A stretch of DNA of 64,000 nucleotides from Methylotenera sp. Lineage in GTDB: Bacteria; Pseudomonadota; Gammaproteobacteria; Burkholderiales; Methylophilaceae. The stretch is from positions 435,522 to 499,521 of the forward strand of contig NZ_JAQSCU010000013.1 of assembly GCF_029945535.1 (NCBI RefSeq), in the 5' to 3' direction. Positions 54,768-63,881 of the stretch are shown here, in pieces. Position numbers and translations under genes: made by a program. The notes below the pieces were generated by a model. It saw nothing but the letters and a program-made list of their open reading frames with translations, made no database searches and had not been told where the DNA came from. Every line of letters starts with the position of its first letter. The first letter of the stretch is position 1.

Positions 54768-57700
54768 TTAAGTAAAGTTCTCTTTTTTAAACTGCCCAAA
54801 ATGCAACATGATTGTGGGCAGTATTAATAAATTTAGTATCGTTGACGTCACCAAACCTCCAACAATAATCGTCGCCATTGGGCCTTCGATTTCTCGCCCT
54901 GGCTGACCGCTACCTAGGGCTAAAGGTAGCAGGCCCAGCGCTGTTACCAGTGCTGTCATTAAGATTGATGGTAGTCGTTCTGATGCACCTCGTATGCAGG
55001 TTTCTAGCCCCCAAACACAGTTTTCTTCGTCAATCAGGTGCTGATAGTGCGATACCATCATGATTGAGTTGCGCAGAGTGATGCCAAATAGTGTGACAAA
55101 GCCAACTAAAGAGCCTAATGAAATCCAACCACCGGTAAACATAGCTGCAATCACACCGCCAATCAGGGCGAAGGGTAGGTTAGCGAAAGTGAGTAACAAA
55201 TTGCGTAATCTGCCAAAGGCGATGTACAGCATCAAGAAGATACCAACTGCTGCGAGTAACGAATGCACAATTAAGTCTTCGCGTGATTTTGCATTGGCTT
55301 CAGCTTCGCCTGTATAAGTCACAAAATTGCCAGACGATAATTGAATTTCAGTGTTAATTCGCTTTTTCATTTCTCTAGAAAAGCTAGCAATATCGCGATT
55401 CTGAATGTTGCAAGTCACAGTTTGAATGCGTTTAGCCCCTGCATGCAGAATTTTTGAGCGGCCATTTTCTTGGCTAATATCTGCTACATTCTTGAGATAG
55501 ATAATCTTGCCATCAGGATTTTTAAGTGGCAGCGAGCCAATTTCGCGCAAATCATCTCGTACGGAACGGCTAAACATAACATTCACGCTGGTCACTTGAT
55601 TGCCTTGATAGATTTGCGAAGCTTGCACACCTTCATAGGCTGCTTGTATGTTTTCTAGTACATCAAGTGATTGTAAGCCATACAAGGCAAGCTGCTCTGG
55701 TCGTAAGCGTATGGTGAGTTCTGGGGTGCCTGGTGGAGATTGAATTTGTACTTCTGACGCGCCTGGAATACTGCTAAGTATGTTGGCCACTTCACGGGCA
55801 TCGCGGTCTAAGGCATCTAAATCTTGCCCGTGAATATTAATGACCATAGCGGCGGTGAAGCCTGAAATGGTTTCTTCAATACGTTCAGTTAAAAAAGTAT
55901 TGATGGCAAAAGTCACGCCGATAAAGCCTGTTTCAGCTTTACCGTCATTATCATCATCAACAGCTTCGCCCGCTAATTCTTCACGTATGTTATTGAGTAC
56001 GCGGTTTTGTTCCGGGCCTGACAAGCTATCTAACTCAACTTCAAACTCACTGTAATGTGTGCCAAAGGTATCTGCGGCATTAGGTGCGCGACCAACCCAT
56101 TGCGTCACTGATTTAACGCCTTTGATGTGGCCAACAACCGTAGCAACTTTTTCACCTATGCGTAAAGACTCGCGTGCAGACGTTCCAGGTACGGCAGTCA
56201 TGTGCATGATGTAATGGCCTTCATGCAGATTGGGGATAAATTGACTTTTAAATAAAGGCAAAATGCCTAGACCTAGCGCAATAATGATAGTTGTCAAGCT
56301 AATCACCATCACGTAATTACGCTCAATGCGTTGCAATAAGCGCACATAACCTTTTTTCATCCAAGCAATGAGTGGTGGGTCGCTACTGTCTAATTTTCCA
56401 CGAGAAAAAAATATGTAACATAAAGCAGGGGTTAAAGTTAAAGCAACTACTAAAGAAGCTACAATCGCGCTAATGTAAGCATAGCCCAAAGGTGCAAACA
56501 GCTTGCCCGCCACACCTGATAAAGTCAGTAGTGGTAGAAATACCAGAACGACAATAATCGTGGCATATACAACCGAGCTTCGCACTTCCATAGAAGCATT
56601 AAACACGACTTGATGCGCAGGCAGGGGGTTAGTTAACAGTCGATTTTCACGCATACGTCTAAAAATATTCTCAGTGTCAATAATCGCATCATCGACCACT
56701 TCTCCCAATGCAATGGCTAAGCCGCCTAGCACCATAATATTCAAGCCAGTGCCAAAGTAGCCCAACACGATGGTAGCTGCGAGTAGTGAAAGTGGAATAG
56801 CCGTGGCAGAAATAAACGCAGTACGCACATTAAACAAAAATAGAAATAACACGGCAATGACCAGCGTGGAACCAATTAAAATATCAGTTTTAACGCCATC
56901 GATTGCGGTTTCGATAAAACTGGCAGGGCGGAATAGGGCAGGGTAGAAAGTGATTTGCTGTGCCTTTAGTTCTGGCGCCAGTTCGCGCATGGCCTTTTCA
57001 ACCGCCTCAGTTACCGCTTTGGTATTGGCGCCCAATTGGCCTTGCACAGAAAAATATACACCTTCTTTACCGTTAATGGCTGCTGCACTAATGGCTGGTG
57101 CTGCGCCTTCTACCACCTGACCTAAGTCGCTCAAGCGTACTGTTTGTCCATTGCGATGCACAATAGGCATTTGTCCAAGCTGACCTACATTTTTAGCTTG
57201 GCCTTCTGTATTAATTAAAATACGTTGATTATTATTTTCAATATACCCTGCGCCGCGCACGCCTGTAACACGTGCCGTTGCAGTCAATACTTCTTGGATA
57301 GACAGGTTGTAGCGTATGAGCTTGCTAGGATCCACCAGAATCTGAAATTGCCGTACATCACCACCCAATACGTTCACATCCGCCACGCCAGGCACGGCCA
57401 TAATGTGTGGGCGTATTGTCCAATCTACCAATGTCCGTAGCTCCATCAAGCTGCGTTTATCTGAGGTAATGCCCATCCCTAGAACTGTGCTGGCGCTTGA
57501 TGCCAATGGTGTAATGTTGGGTACGATGTTTTTTGGTAATTGGTTATTGAGCGTAGCTAATCGCTCAGCCACCACTTGTCTGTTGCGATATATGTCAGTG
57601 TTTTCGTCGAAAATAATAGTGATAACAGACAAACCAGGTATAGATTGAGAGCGCATAGACTCAACACCTACCGTGCCTGATAGCGTGGTTTCTATAGGTT

Positions 57701-57899
57701 GGGTGACTAACTGCTCTACTAGGCTAGAGGATAAGCCCGGCGATTCAGTTTGTATAACGACTAGTGTAGGCGAGAACTCTGGGAATACATCTAAATTAGT
57801 GCGGCTAAGGCCATACACGCCATACACGACGAGTAGGCAAGCCAAGCCAATGACTACACCATGAAAGCGAATGGAAAATCGTACGAGGGCGGACATCAT
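54768..57899 (-). CDS. RND efflux permease, heavy-metal-efflux-like
   Basis: A 1043-residue RND pump with the standard layout of twelve membrane helices and two large periplasmic loops. Overall it resembles the CusA/CzcA (HME) group: it opens with LVRFSIRFHGVVIGLACLLV and has LSRTNLDVFPEFSPTLVVIQTE and GVESMRSQSIPGLSVITIIF. The helix-4 signature reads ALGEVVDDAIIDTEN and matches none of the usual HME1-HME5 metal signatures as I know them, so the substrate is uncertain. It is the last gene of a tolC-like, adaptor, pump operon. The pump should use the proton gradient to move substrate across the envelope. Confidence 0.88.
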   Translation of the reverse strand: MMSALVRFSIRFHGVVIGLACLLVVYGVYGLSRTNLDVFPEFSPTLVVIQTESPGLSSSLVEQLVTQPIETTLSGTVGVESMRSQSIPGLSVITIIFDENTDIYRNRQVVAERLATLNNQLPKNIVPNITPLASSASTVLGMGITSDKRSLMELRTLVDWTIRPHIMAVPGVADVNVLGGDVRQFQILVDPSKLIRYNLSIQEVLTATARVTGVRGAGYIENNNQRILINTEGQAKNVGQLGQMPIVHRNGQTVRLSDLGQVVEGAAPAISAAAINGKEGVYFSVQGQLGANTKAVTEAVEKAMRELAPELKAQQITFYPALFRPASFIETAIDGVKTDILIGSTLVIAVLFLFLFNVRTAFISATAIPLSLLAATIVLGYFGTGLNIMVLGGLAIALGEVVDDAIIDTENIFRRMRENRLLTNPLPAHQVVFNASMEVRSSVVYATIIVVLVFLPLLTLSGVAGKLFAPLGYAYISAIVASLVVALTLTPALCYIFFSRGKLDSSDPPLIAWMKKGYVRLLQRIERNYVMVISLTTIIIALGLGILPLFKSQFIPNLHEGHYIMHMTAVPGTSARESLRIGEKVATVVGHIKGVKSVTQWVGRAPNAADTFGTHYSEFEVELDSLSGPEQNRVLNNIREELAGEAVDDDNDGKAETGFIGVTFAINTFLTERIEETISGFTAAMVINIHGQDLDALDRDAREVANILSSIPGASEVQIQSPPGTPELTIRLRPEQLALYGLQSLDVLENIQAAYEGVQASQIYQGNQVTSVNVMFSRSVRDDLREIGSLPLKNPDGKIIYLKNVADISQENGRSKILHAGAKRIQTVTCNIQNRDIASFSREMKKRINTEIQLSSGNFVTYTGEAEANAKSREDLIVHSLLAAVGIFLMLYIAFGRLRNLLLTFANLPFALIGGVIAAMFTGGWISLGSLVGFVTLFGITLRNSIMMVSHYQHLIDEENCVWGLETCIRGASERLPSILMTALVTALGLLPLALGSGQPGREIEGPMATIIVGGLVTSTILNLLILPTIMLHFGQFKKENFT

Positions 57900-57907
57900 G
57901 ATGGAGA

Positions 57908-58993
57908 TTAGTCCTCGTTCTCATTTTTAATTTGATATTTCAATTCCTCTGATAACAATAGCTGCGCGCCACTAATCACCACTACATCGTTTGCCACCAA
58001 CCCTGTAGTGTTATACCAACCACTAATCGCTTCACTTTCAATTTCAACTTCAGTGCTAATCAGGCGACGAACAAATTTATCTGCGCCGATTTTTTGGTAA
58101 ACCCATGCCTGATTGGAGTACCAAACAACGGCTTCATGCGGAATAATCACGCCAGAACTCGTCTTACCTTGCGTGTTAAGCCTTGTTGTTACGCGCATGC
58201 CAGCACGTAGGCTGCCAGCGGGCGCACTGTAAAAATAAGTTTTACCTTGAATAGTACTGTCAGCTTGTGGTGCATCTGAGATAAATCGTGCTTTAACAAG
58301 CTGTGTTTGCGAACCCATAGGTGCAATTTGCAGTGGGGTATTTTTATTTGGCGTAACATCAAATGGTAAAGTGATTTTTAGCAGCACTTCACGTGATTGC
58401 AAAAGTGATTCAAACTCACTGTTACTTCTAGTTTGCGTTGCCCAGTTGGCTAACGTGCTACCCCATTGCTGACGCATATTATCGCGTATGCCATTGGCTA
58501 ATGTTGCGGAAGTGGCTAATTTTGCTTTCTCACTATTCAAGCTCGCTTGTGCTTCTTGCACTGCGCGGTCAGACACGTTTTTATCATCTTGGTTTAAAAG
58601 CTGTAAGCGGTGTAAATTTTGCTCGGCGCTTGTAATCGTTGAGCGCGTCACATTGCCATCAGCAAGAGCGGCTAAATAACGGGTGCGCATTTCAATTAAG
58701 CTGTCGATTGGTTCTACCGTACCGAATGACGCCGTAGCCGATTGATTTTGTGTTGTTTGTAGTTTAGTGGTCTGTATGCCGCTTTGTTGTTGTAATGCAG
58801 TTGGCAATATGAGGGTTGCCGCACCTTTTTCATTTGCTTGATTGGCGACTACCAGAGATTTAGTCTCAATACCTTCTTCGCCTTTGGTACTCGCTGCTTC
58901 ATATTCGTCTTTACCGTAAAAAATTAAAAACCAAAATAAAATGACAATTAAAGCCGCTTGCAGGCCGATAATAATGGTTGCCTTACGGTTCAT
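57908..58993 (-). CDS. RND efflux periplasmic adaptor (HlyD/MFP family)
   Basis: A 361-residue membrane-fusion protein that links the RND pump to the outer-membrane channel. Residues 7-26 form an N-terminal membrane anchor or uncleaved signal. The lipoyl-like and barrel-sandwich regions include SFGTVEPIDSLIEMRTRYLA and the C-terminal beta-barrel RAGMRVTTRLNTQGKTSSG. A helical hairpin lies at about residues 130-200. No His- or Met-rich metal-binding terminus was seen, unlike CusB. The start overlaps the stop of the outer-membrane factor gene by ATGA, and 8 bp separate it from the pump. Confidence 0.88.
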   Translation of the reverse strand: MNRKATIIIGLQAALIVILFWFLIFYGKDEYEAASTKGEEGIETKSLVVANQANEKGAATLILPTALQQQSGIQTTKLQTTQNQSATASFGTVEPIDSLIEMRTRYLAALADGNVTRSTITSAEQNLHRLQLLNQDDKNVSDRAVQEAQASLNSEKAKLATSATLANGIRDNMRQQWGSTLANWATQTRSNSEFESLLQSREVLLKITLPFDVTPNKNTPLQIAPMGSQTQLVKARFISDAPQADSTIQGKTYFYSAPAGSLRAGMRVTTRLNTQGKTSSGVIIPHEAVVWYSNQAWVYQKIGADKFVRRLISTEVEIESEAISGWYNTTGLVANDVVVISGAQLLLSEELKYQIKNENED

Positions 58994-60444
58994 TTTTTAC
59001 CCTCTAATTTAATCGCAGCTTTCACTATGTTTGAACCTGCCGCACCATCATCGGCAAGCGGTTTTTGCAAAGTATTTTCTAATTGGTCTAGTGATTTGTT
59101 TAACTGAAAATTGGCTATAGCGACATTCTTCTCAGCGTTAATATCTTCTAATTTAGCATAAGTCATTTCTAATCTATCAATGTCACCTGCAGCTAGTTTT
59201 CGCTGCATGCGTTGAGTGTTTGATTGCTGTTGAGTCAATAGACGCTGTTGATGTTCCAATGCCTGTTTAGCCTGATTGACTTCAGCATTTGCAATGGATG
59301 CATCTAATATCACTTTCGTTTGTAATGCTTCAAATTGCGCAGCCTCAACTTCGCGTAGCGTAGTCGTTTCTGCAATAGCGACCTTGTTTTTATTCAATAA
59401 GCTAAGTAGACCAGATAAACCAAGCGACCAAATATTATCGCCAAATTCATAAGCTGCACCTGGGCTAATCACAATGTCAGGATATTGCCCGGCAATTTCT
59501 AACTTCAATTTAGCTTCTGCCGCCGCGTAACGCTCAAGTGCAATACGAATATCTAGGCGGTTGAGTAGGGCAGTGGTTTGTAAATCGGTTTTTGGAATAT
59601 TGTCTAATGATCGCTTATGGTCAATTGCCAGTGACATTACCTCTACCTTTGCTAGAGGTAGCCCTACATTGCTGGCAAGTTTAGATAGTAATATCAGCTT
59701 ATTTTGTTGCGCGGAATTGACAGTAGCGCTTATGGTTTGCAATTGTAGTTTTGCATTGCTAAGCTCAATATTAGAAGCTGCACCAGCACTGACGCGCTTT
59801 TGGTAGATATTCACAATTTCTGCGCGACGCAGCTCCTCCGCGGACAATAAGCGCAACTGAGTCTGATTAAACTCATATTCACTCAGCGTTTGTGCAATAT
59901 TGTTTCGTAATTGCCAAGCCGTTTGTGCAATTTCAAGCTTGGCTGCCTGTGATAAGTGTTGAGCGTTCTCTATGCGTATATCACGCTTATTGGCAGTTTC
60001 TATTGGTACATCAATGCTCAAGCCAAAAGCAAATGGCTTTTTTGTTGGGTCGGGATCATCGCTGTGAGCTACATTACCGTTTAGCGTAGGTGCTGGGCCT
60101 TGCGCAGCTCTTGCCTCAGAAGATTGAGTTGCACGCCACTGAGCGCGCGCAACATCTAAGCTGGGGTGAAAAAAGAGTGCGCAATAGGTTAGTTCGTCTA
60201 AGCCCCATTGTTGAATTGGTAAGTGTTCGGCTGGGTAACCGTTATTTAGCAAATATTCTGTAAACGATTTGCCTGAAGGGTCTTTAAGCTCAAACTTGGC
60301 AGCTATAGTGGCAGGTTTAATGGGTTTAGCAGAATACTGTTGAAAACTACAGCCGGTTAAAGCTGTTGAAAAGCAAGTCGCTAAGGCAATTGCTCTAAGT
60401 AGCCTTGGTTGGTGGTTTGTGTTTAGTTTAGCGTGCTTAATCAA
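58990..60444 (-). CDS. TolC-family outer-membrane efflux lipoprotein
   Basis: The 484-residue outer-membrane factor begins with a lipoprotein signal whose lipobox is LTGC (ATCFSTALTGCSFQQYS), so it should be acylated and inserted as a trimeric channel-tunnel. The two outer-membrane-efflux repeats occupy about residues 105-285 and 300-465 and contain the long coiled-coil helices, for example LRLLSAEELRRAEIVNIYQKR. A TTG start is used because no ATG lies near the signal. It is the first gene of the three-gene RND operon. The translational overlap with the adaptor gene suggests a fixed stoichiometric unit. Confidence 0.87.
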   Translation of the reverse strand: MIKHAKLNTNHQPRLLRAIALATCFSTALTGCSFQQYSAKPIKPATIAAKFELKDPSGKSFTEYLLNNGYPAEHLPIQQWGLDELTYCALFFHPSLDVARAQWRATQSSEARAAQGPAPTLNGNVAHSDDPDPTKKPFAFGLSIDVPIETANKRDIRIENAQHLSQAAKLEIAQTAWQLRNNIAQTLSEYEFNQTQLRLLSAEELRRAEIVNIYQKRVSAGAASNIELSNAKLQLQTISATVNSAQQNKLILLSKLASNVGLPLAKVEVMSLAIDHKRSLDNIPKTDLQTTALLNRLDIRIALERYAAAEAKLKLEIAGQYPDIVISPGAAYEFGDNIWSLGLSGLLSLLNKNKVAIAETTTLREVEAAQFEALQTKVILDASIANAEVNQAKQALEHQQRLLTQQQSNTQRMQRKLAAGDIDRLEMTYAKLEDINAEKNVAIANFQLNKSLDQLENTLQKPLADDGAAGSNIVKAAIKLEGKK

Positions 60445-60503
60445 AGCAGTAATAATGGCAGCAGAAGTAATGAATGCAGAACTCGGGCATCATTACGGGA
60501 GTG

Positions 60504-60752
60504 TTACTCAACGATTTCTGCATTTACTGCGCTTAATGCATCTTGCAACGTCTCTTCACTTAAGCCGTTAATGGTTGTTGCAAGTAAGTCAGCGGCTTCT
60601 ATCGTTGAAATAGCTAGATCGTGACTATCCATCTCTGCAATCAAGCCCGCAGCAGCACCCGTTACTTTCAACAAAGATTGGCGTTCGCGCATTAAAAGCT
60701 CTAATTCAGCTCTTAGCATACTGATTTCGTTTTGATTGATGTTAGTTTGCAT
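60504..60752 (-). CDS. small uncharacterised helical protein
   Basis: I do not recognise this 82-residue protein. It is acidic, methionine-initiated, without signal or membrane segment. It looks almost entirely helical, with an N-terminal coiled-coil-like stretch (ISMLRAELELLMRERQSLLK) and a C-terminal half rich in Ala, Thr and Glu. Codon use looks like that of the neighbours. It lies 59 bp upstream of the TolC-like gene on the same strand and could be the leader gene of the efflux operon. A role as a small regulator or partner protein is possible but not shown. Confidence 0.55.
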   Translation of the reverse strand: MQTNINQNEISMLRAELELLMRERQSLLKVTGAAAGLIAEMDSHDLAISTIEAADLLATTINGLSEETLQDALSAVNAEIVE

Positions 60753-60867
60753 GGTATCGACTCTATTTAAATGGTATTAATGATTCATATAATATATGTG
60801 TCATTCTCGCATAATCGTGGCTAGCTCTGCTAGATAATCAGTCGCAAACCCAAGCAAAAATGCATTT

Positions 60868-60895
60868 AAACTGAAATATATAAATATTTCAGTTT
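60868..60895. other. AT-rich inverted repeat upstream of the tRNA gene
   Basis: AAACTGAAATAT and its complement flank a 4-base spacer, about 30 bp before the tRNA promoter -10 element. It could be a weak terminator or simply a cruciform-prone AT-rich element. Confidence 0.35.
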
Positions 60896-60923
60896 TATCT
60901 ATTCCCATTTGCAGTAGTTAAGA

Positions 60924-60929
60924 TATAAT
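60924..60929 (+). promoter_or_regulatory. -10 element of the tRNA-Leu promoter
   Basis: A perfect TATAAT is followed by the GC-rich stretch GCCCGC, a discriminator typical of stringently controlled stable RNA promoters. No good -35 hexamer is visible at the ideal distance. The tRNA begins about 45 bp downstream. Confidence 0.5.
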
Positions 60930-60972
60930 GCCCGCTTGTTCGAAACGGCAGCAATTTTGTCGTTATCTACCT

Positions 60973-61057
60973 GCGAGAGTGGCGGAATTGGTAGACGCAC
61001 TGGATTTAGGTTCCAGCGCTGTAAGGCGTGAGAGTTCGAGTCTCTCCTTTCGCACCA
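60973..61057 (+). tRNA. tRNA-Leu (anticodon UAG)
   Basis: The 85-base sequence starts GCGAGAG and ends CTTTCGCACCA, so the 3' CCA is encoded. It folds with a seven-base acceptor stem containing one G-U pair. The D-arm contains GGTAGAC, the anticodon stem CTGGA/TCCAG holds the loop TTTAGGT with anticodon TAG, and a long class II variable arm follows. The T-arm reads GAGAGTTCGAGTCTCTC. All class II tRNA-Leu features are present. It reads CUN codons. A terminator follows directly. Confidence 0.96.
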
Positions 61058-61062
61058 AATAT

Positions 61063-61092
61063 AAGGGCTTTCCAATTGGAAAGCCCTTTTTT
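61063..61092 (+). terminator. rho-independent terminator after tRNA-Leu
   Basis: AAGGGCTTTCC and GGAAAGCCCTT form a long perfect stem with loop AATT, followed by T residues, five bases after the tRNA CCA end. Confidence 0.9.
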
Positions 61093-61270
61093 GTTGTCTG
61101 AAAAATCTCAAAATTTTTAAAGTCATCACCCCTCAATCAGTGCAGCTAATAAAGTTGAATCTAACTTTAAATTTCCTTATAAATCATTAGGGTAAGTAAG
61201 TTCTGTTTCGCCGCCGCACCCGCAAGGTGCAAAATTAGTAAATTTGCACCAAATTCAAGCTAACTAAGCT

Positions 61271-61307
61271 GTTGTATTTATGTTGAATTGTTGTATATAT
61301 GTGAATT
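61271..61307 (+). repeat. tandem imperfect 18-19 bp direct repeat upstream of the TorF-like gene
   Basis: GTTGTATTTATGTTGAATT is immediately followed by GTTGTATATATGTGAATT. The period of about two helical turns is compatible with side-by-side regulator binding. It lies about 90 bp before the porin-like gene start codon. The binding protein is unknown. Confidence 0.45.
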
Positions 61308-61395
61308 ATATGTTGCAGCACAGGAATAATTAATTCAATATCTGTACAAGAAAATTATTTTTGGTTTTAATCTTTTCATTAATTAAGGAAATCAC

Positions 61396-62325
61396 ATGAA
61401 AGCATTGAGTTGGATTACAAATCGTCACGTGGTAAGCGCACTATGCGCAGCACCAATTTTATTAAACTGTGCTTATACATCTGCAGAAGAAGTTGCTGCG
61501 GCTGCTTCTTCTGAAGCAGCACCTCCATATACACTTACATACAACCTTGGCGTATATTCTAATTATATTGGACGTGGTGTTAACTGGGGTGATGGTCCTG
61601 CCTTGCAAGGTGGTATTGATTGGGCGCACAGCAGTGGCTTCTACTTAGGCGCTTGGTTTTCAACTACAGACCCATTAACTTTAGGCGGCTCTGGTAGTGC
61701 TGTTAGCGTTGCACCAAATGGTGCCCCGCTAGGCACTGGTAATCATGTGGAGACGGATTGGTACGGCGGTTACACGCATGCATTTGGCCCAGTTACGTTG
61801 GGTATTGGCGGTAACTATGTATGGTATCCAGAAGGTGAAAAATCGTATCACGATAGAAATCAAGATACTTTTGAAGGTAATCTAAATATTTCTGCTTACG
61901 GCTTCACGTATACTTTCTATCATGCGTTTACCGACTGGTATGGTATTGGTAATACAAGAATTGGCGCAGCTGCTGGTCGAGGTCCAAATGCCGCAGAAGC
62001 GGCAGCTGACACTAGCGGTGTTGAATATCATGAATTCAAATATAGTAATACTTTACCATTTGCAGGTCTAAACTTGGCTGCCAAAGTGGGTTATCAACGT
62101 TCTAACGATATTTGTTTAAATCAGAAAGACTATTTGATTGGTTTGAATAGAAACTTTTCATTGCCAACTGCTGGGAAACCTCTAGATGGTTTTAATGCTG
62201 GCTTTAATTACACTGGAACCTTTGGTGAAGAGCAATGTTCAATTAACACTGCGTATTACACAGATGACAATGGCAAAGTGGTGAATGATCGGGCGTTTAC
62301 GTTCTTTGTTAAACGTAGCTGGTAA
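61396..62325 (+). CDS. TorF-family putative outer-membrane porin-like protein
   Basis: The 309-residue precursor has a signal region of about 30 residues (KALSWITNRHVVSALCAAPI ... TSAEE). It is followed by a beta-strand-rich protein beginning PYTLTYNLGVYSNYIGRGVN, the opening pattern of the TIGR02001/TorF family, and ending in an aromatic C-terminal strand FTFFVKRSW that fits BAM-dependent insertion. The family is predicted to form an outer-membrane barrel; its substrate is unknown. Two cysteines near residues 240 and 277 may form a loop disulfide. An AAGGAAAT ribosome-binding site and a clear terminator frame it as a single-gene unit. Confidence 0.85.
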   Translation: MKALSWITNRHVVSALCAAPILLNCAYTSAEEVAAAASSEAAPPYTLTYNLGVYSNYIGRGVNWGDGPALQGGIDWAHSSGFYLGAWFSTTDPLTLGGSGSAVSVAPNGAPLGTGNHVETDWYGGYTHAFGPVTLGIGGNYVWYPEGEKSYHDRNQDTFEGNLNISAYGFTYTFYHAFTDWYGIGNTRIGAAAGRGPNAAEAAADTSGVEYHEFKYSNTLPFAGLNLAAKVGYQRSNDICLNQKDYLIGLNRNFSLPTAGKPLDGFNAGFNYTGTFGEEQCSINTAYYTDDNGKVVNDRAFTFFVKRSW

Positions 62326-62351
62326 TAGTACTTCTGCAAATTAGCTAGAGT

Positions 62352-62377
62352 AAAAAGGGCGCTTAGGCGCCTTTTTT
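62352..62377 (+). terminator. rho-independent terminator of the TorF-like gene
   Basis: AAAAGGGCGC and GCGCCTTTTTT form the stem with a short loop and a terminal T-run, about 25 bp past the stop codon. Confidence 0.85.
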
Positions 62378-62576
62378 CATGGGTTATTAATATAAATACC
62401 TAGATACAATTTATTAATGTTTGCAAATAAAACTAATCCTTGTTGTTTGTGAACAAATGCCTAATATGCTATAGTTTGGCGCTTAAATTAAGCGAGTTTT
62501 AGAAAATTTTTGTGTGTTAACCTTAATCTAAAACTCTCAGCACACTTTAGAATCTTGACCTTTAGGAATAAACCGC

Positions 62577-63881
62577 ATGGCATTGAATGTTGAAACTATC
62601 AGTAAACTAGAACGTCGTATTACGATTTCAGTTCCACTCCAACCACTTCAGGCGCAGATTCATCAGCGTTTGGCTCAAATGTCACGTACGGCAAAATTCG
62701 CTGGTTTTAGACCAGGTAAAGCGCCTATGGGATTGGTGAATCAGCACTATGGTGAGCAAGTGCGTGATGAAGTGTATTCTGGCGCGGTTGAGAAAAGTTT
62801 TGGCGATGCCGTGGACGAGGCTAAATTGCGCGTTGCGGGCTACCCAAATATTGAGCATAAACCATTTGATGCGGCTACTCAAAACTTAGAGTATACAGCT
62901 ACTTTTGAAGTATTTCCTGAAGTTGTTTATGGCGATTTGGCTAAAATGAAAATTGAGCGCCCAGTGATTGAAGTGGGTGAGGCTGATGTTAAAAAAACAT
63001 TAGATGTTTTGGTGAAACAACGTGTGAGTTATTCACCTGTTAAACGTGCGGCTAAAAAAGGTGATCGTATTAATGTCACGCTTAAAGCCTCTATTGATGG
63101 TAAAGAAGTTGAGTCTACTGGCGACAAAGGTATTGATTTAGTATTAGGTGAGGCTGGTCGTGTAGAGTCATTTGATGCTGAGCTAACAGGTGGTAAGGCT
63201 GGTACATCAAAACAGTTTGATATTAGCTACCCGGCAGACCATACACCTGAGCAACTTGCAGGCAAAACTGTCACTTATGATGTTAGTTATGTAAGCGTTT
63301 CAGAGCCAAAATTGCCAGAACTAGATGCTGACTTTGCTAAAAGTTTAGGTATCGAAGACGGTGACGTTGAAAAAATGAAGGCGGAAATCACTGAAAGCTT
63401 GAATCAAGAAGTGACTAAGCGTGTAAGTGCTAAGCTTAAAGAACAAGTATTCCAAGCTTTGGTTGATAGTGCTGATTTCGAGATTCCTCGCATACTGCTT
63501 GGTTCTGAAATCAACCGCATGATGGAAACTACTGCACAAAACCTAAAACAACGTGGTGCTGATTTGAGTACCATAAAACTTGAGCCTTCAATGTTTGAAG
63601 AGCAGGCTAAACGCAGCACTACACTTCGTTTGATTTTGGGGGAATTGATTAATACTAATGGTTTACATGCAAATGCAGACCAGATCCGTGCGATGGTTGA
63701 TGTGTTCTCACAAAGCTTTGAGCGCCCAGCAGACGTAGTGACTTGGTACTACGCTGATCCTAAACGTTTAGATGAGCCATCAGCTTTGGCTACTGAAGAG
63801 AACGCTGTGGCTTATGTGTTGTCCAAGGCTAAAGTAACTGATAAAAAAGTTAAATTCGATGATTTAATGGGGAATGCCTAA
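62577..63881 (+). CDS. tig: trigger factor, ribosome-associated chaperone
   Basis: Trigger factor binds nascent chains at the ribosome exit and has peptidyl-prolyl isomerase activity. The 434-residue protein has the N-terminal ribosome-binding domain (signature SRTAKFAGFRPGKAPMGLV), an FKBP-like PPIase domain (about residues 155-245, KKGDRINVTLKASIDG) and the helical C-terminal cradle. The stop codon TAA is directly followed by the ATG of clpP, the standard tig-clpP order in proteobacteria, so the two are co-transcribed. Length is normal. Confidence 0.96.
   Translation: MALNVETISKLERRITISVPLQPLQAQIHQRLAQMSRTAKFAGFRPGKAPMGLVNQHYGEQVRDEVYSGAVEKSFGDAVDEAKLRVAGYPNIEHKPFDAATQNLEYTATFEVFPEVVYGDLAKMKIERPVIEVGEADVKKTLDVLVKQRVSYSPVKRAAKKGDRINVTLKASIDGKEVESTGDKGIDLVLGEAGRVESFDAELTGGKAGTSKQFDISYPADHTPEQLAGKTVTYDVSYVSVSEPKLPELDADFAKSLGIEDGDVEKMKAEITESLNQEVTKRVSAKLKEQVFQALVDSADFEIPRILLGSEINRMMETTAQNLKQRGADLSTIKLEPSMFEEQAKRSTTLRLILGELINTNGLHANADQIRAMVDVFSQSFERPADVVTWYYADPKRLDEPSALATEENAVAYVLSKAKVTDKKVKFDDLMGNA

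Larger units (their letters stand above)
61058..61395. other. intergenic region between tRNA-Leu and the TorF-like gene
   Basis: This 338 bp region contains the tRNA terminator, a short inverted repeat GGTGCAAA/TTTGCACC near 61225-61251, and a tandem 18-19 bp imperfect repeat at 61271-61307. I see no gene in it. Confidence 0.6.

Noticed and set aside
60899-61129. Minus-strand 76-codon frame overlapping tRNA-Leu
   Set aside because: It is the antisense of the tRNA gene. The translated RRDSNSHALQRW-type text is a well-known artefact of frames over tRNA-Leu.
60973-61395. Possible integration site (attB) at tRNA-Leu
   Set aside because: No integrase, no direct repeat of the tRNA 3' end and no foreign-looking genes follow. 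The next genes are ordinary chromosomal ones.
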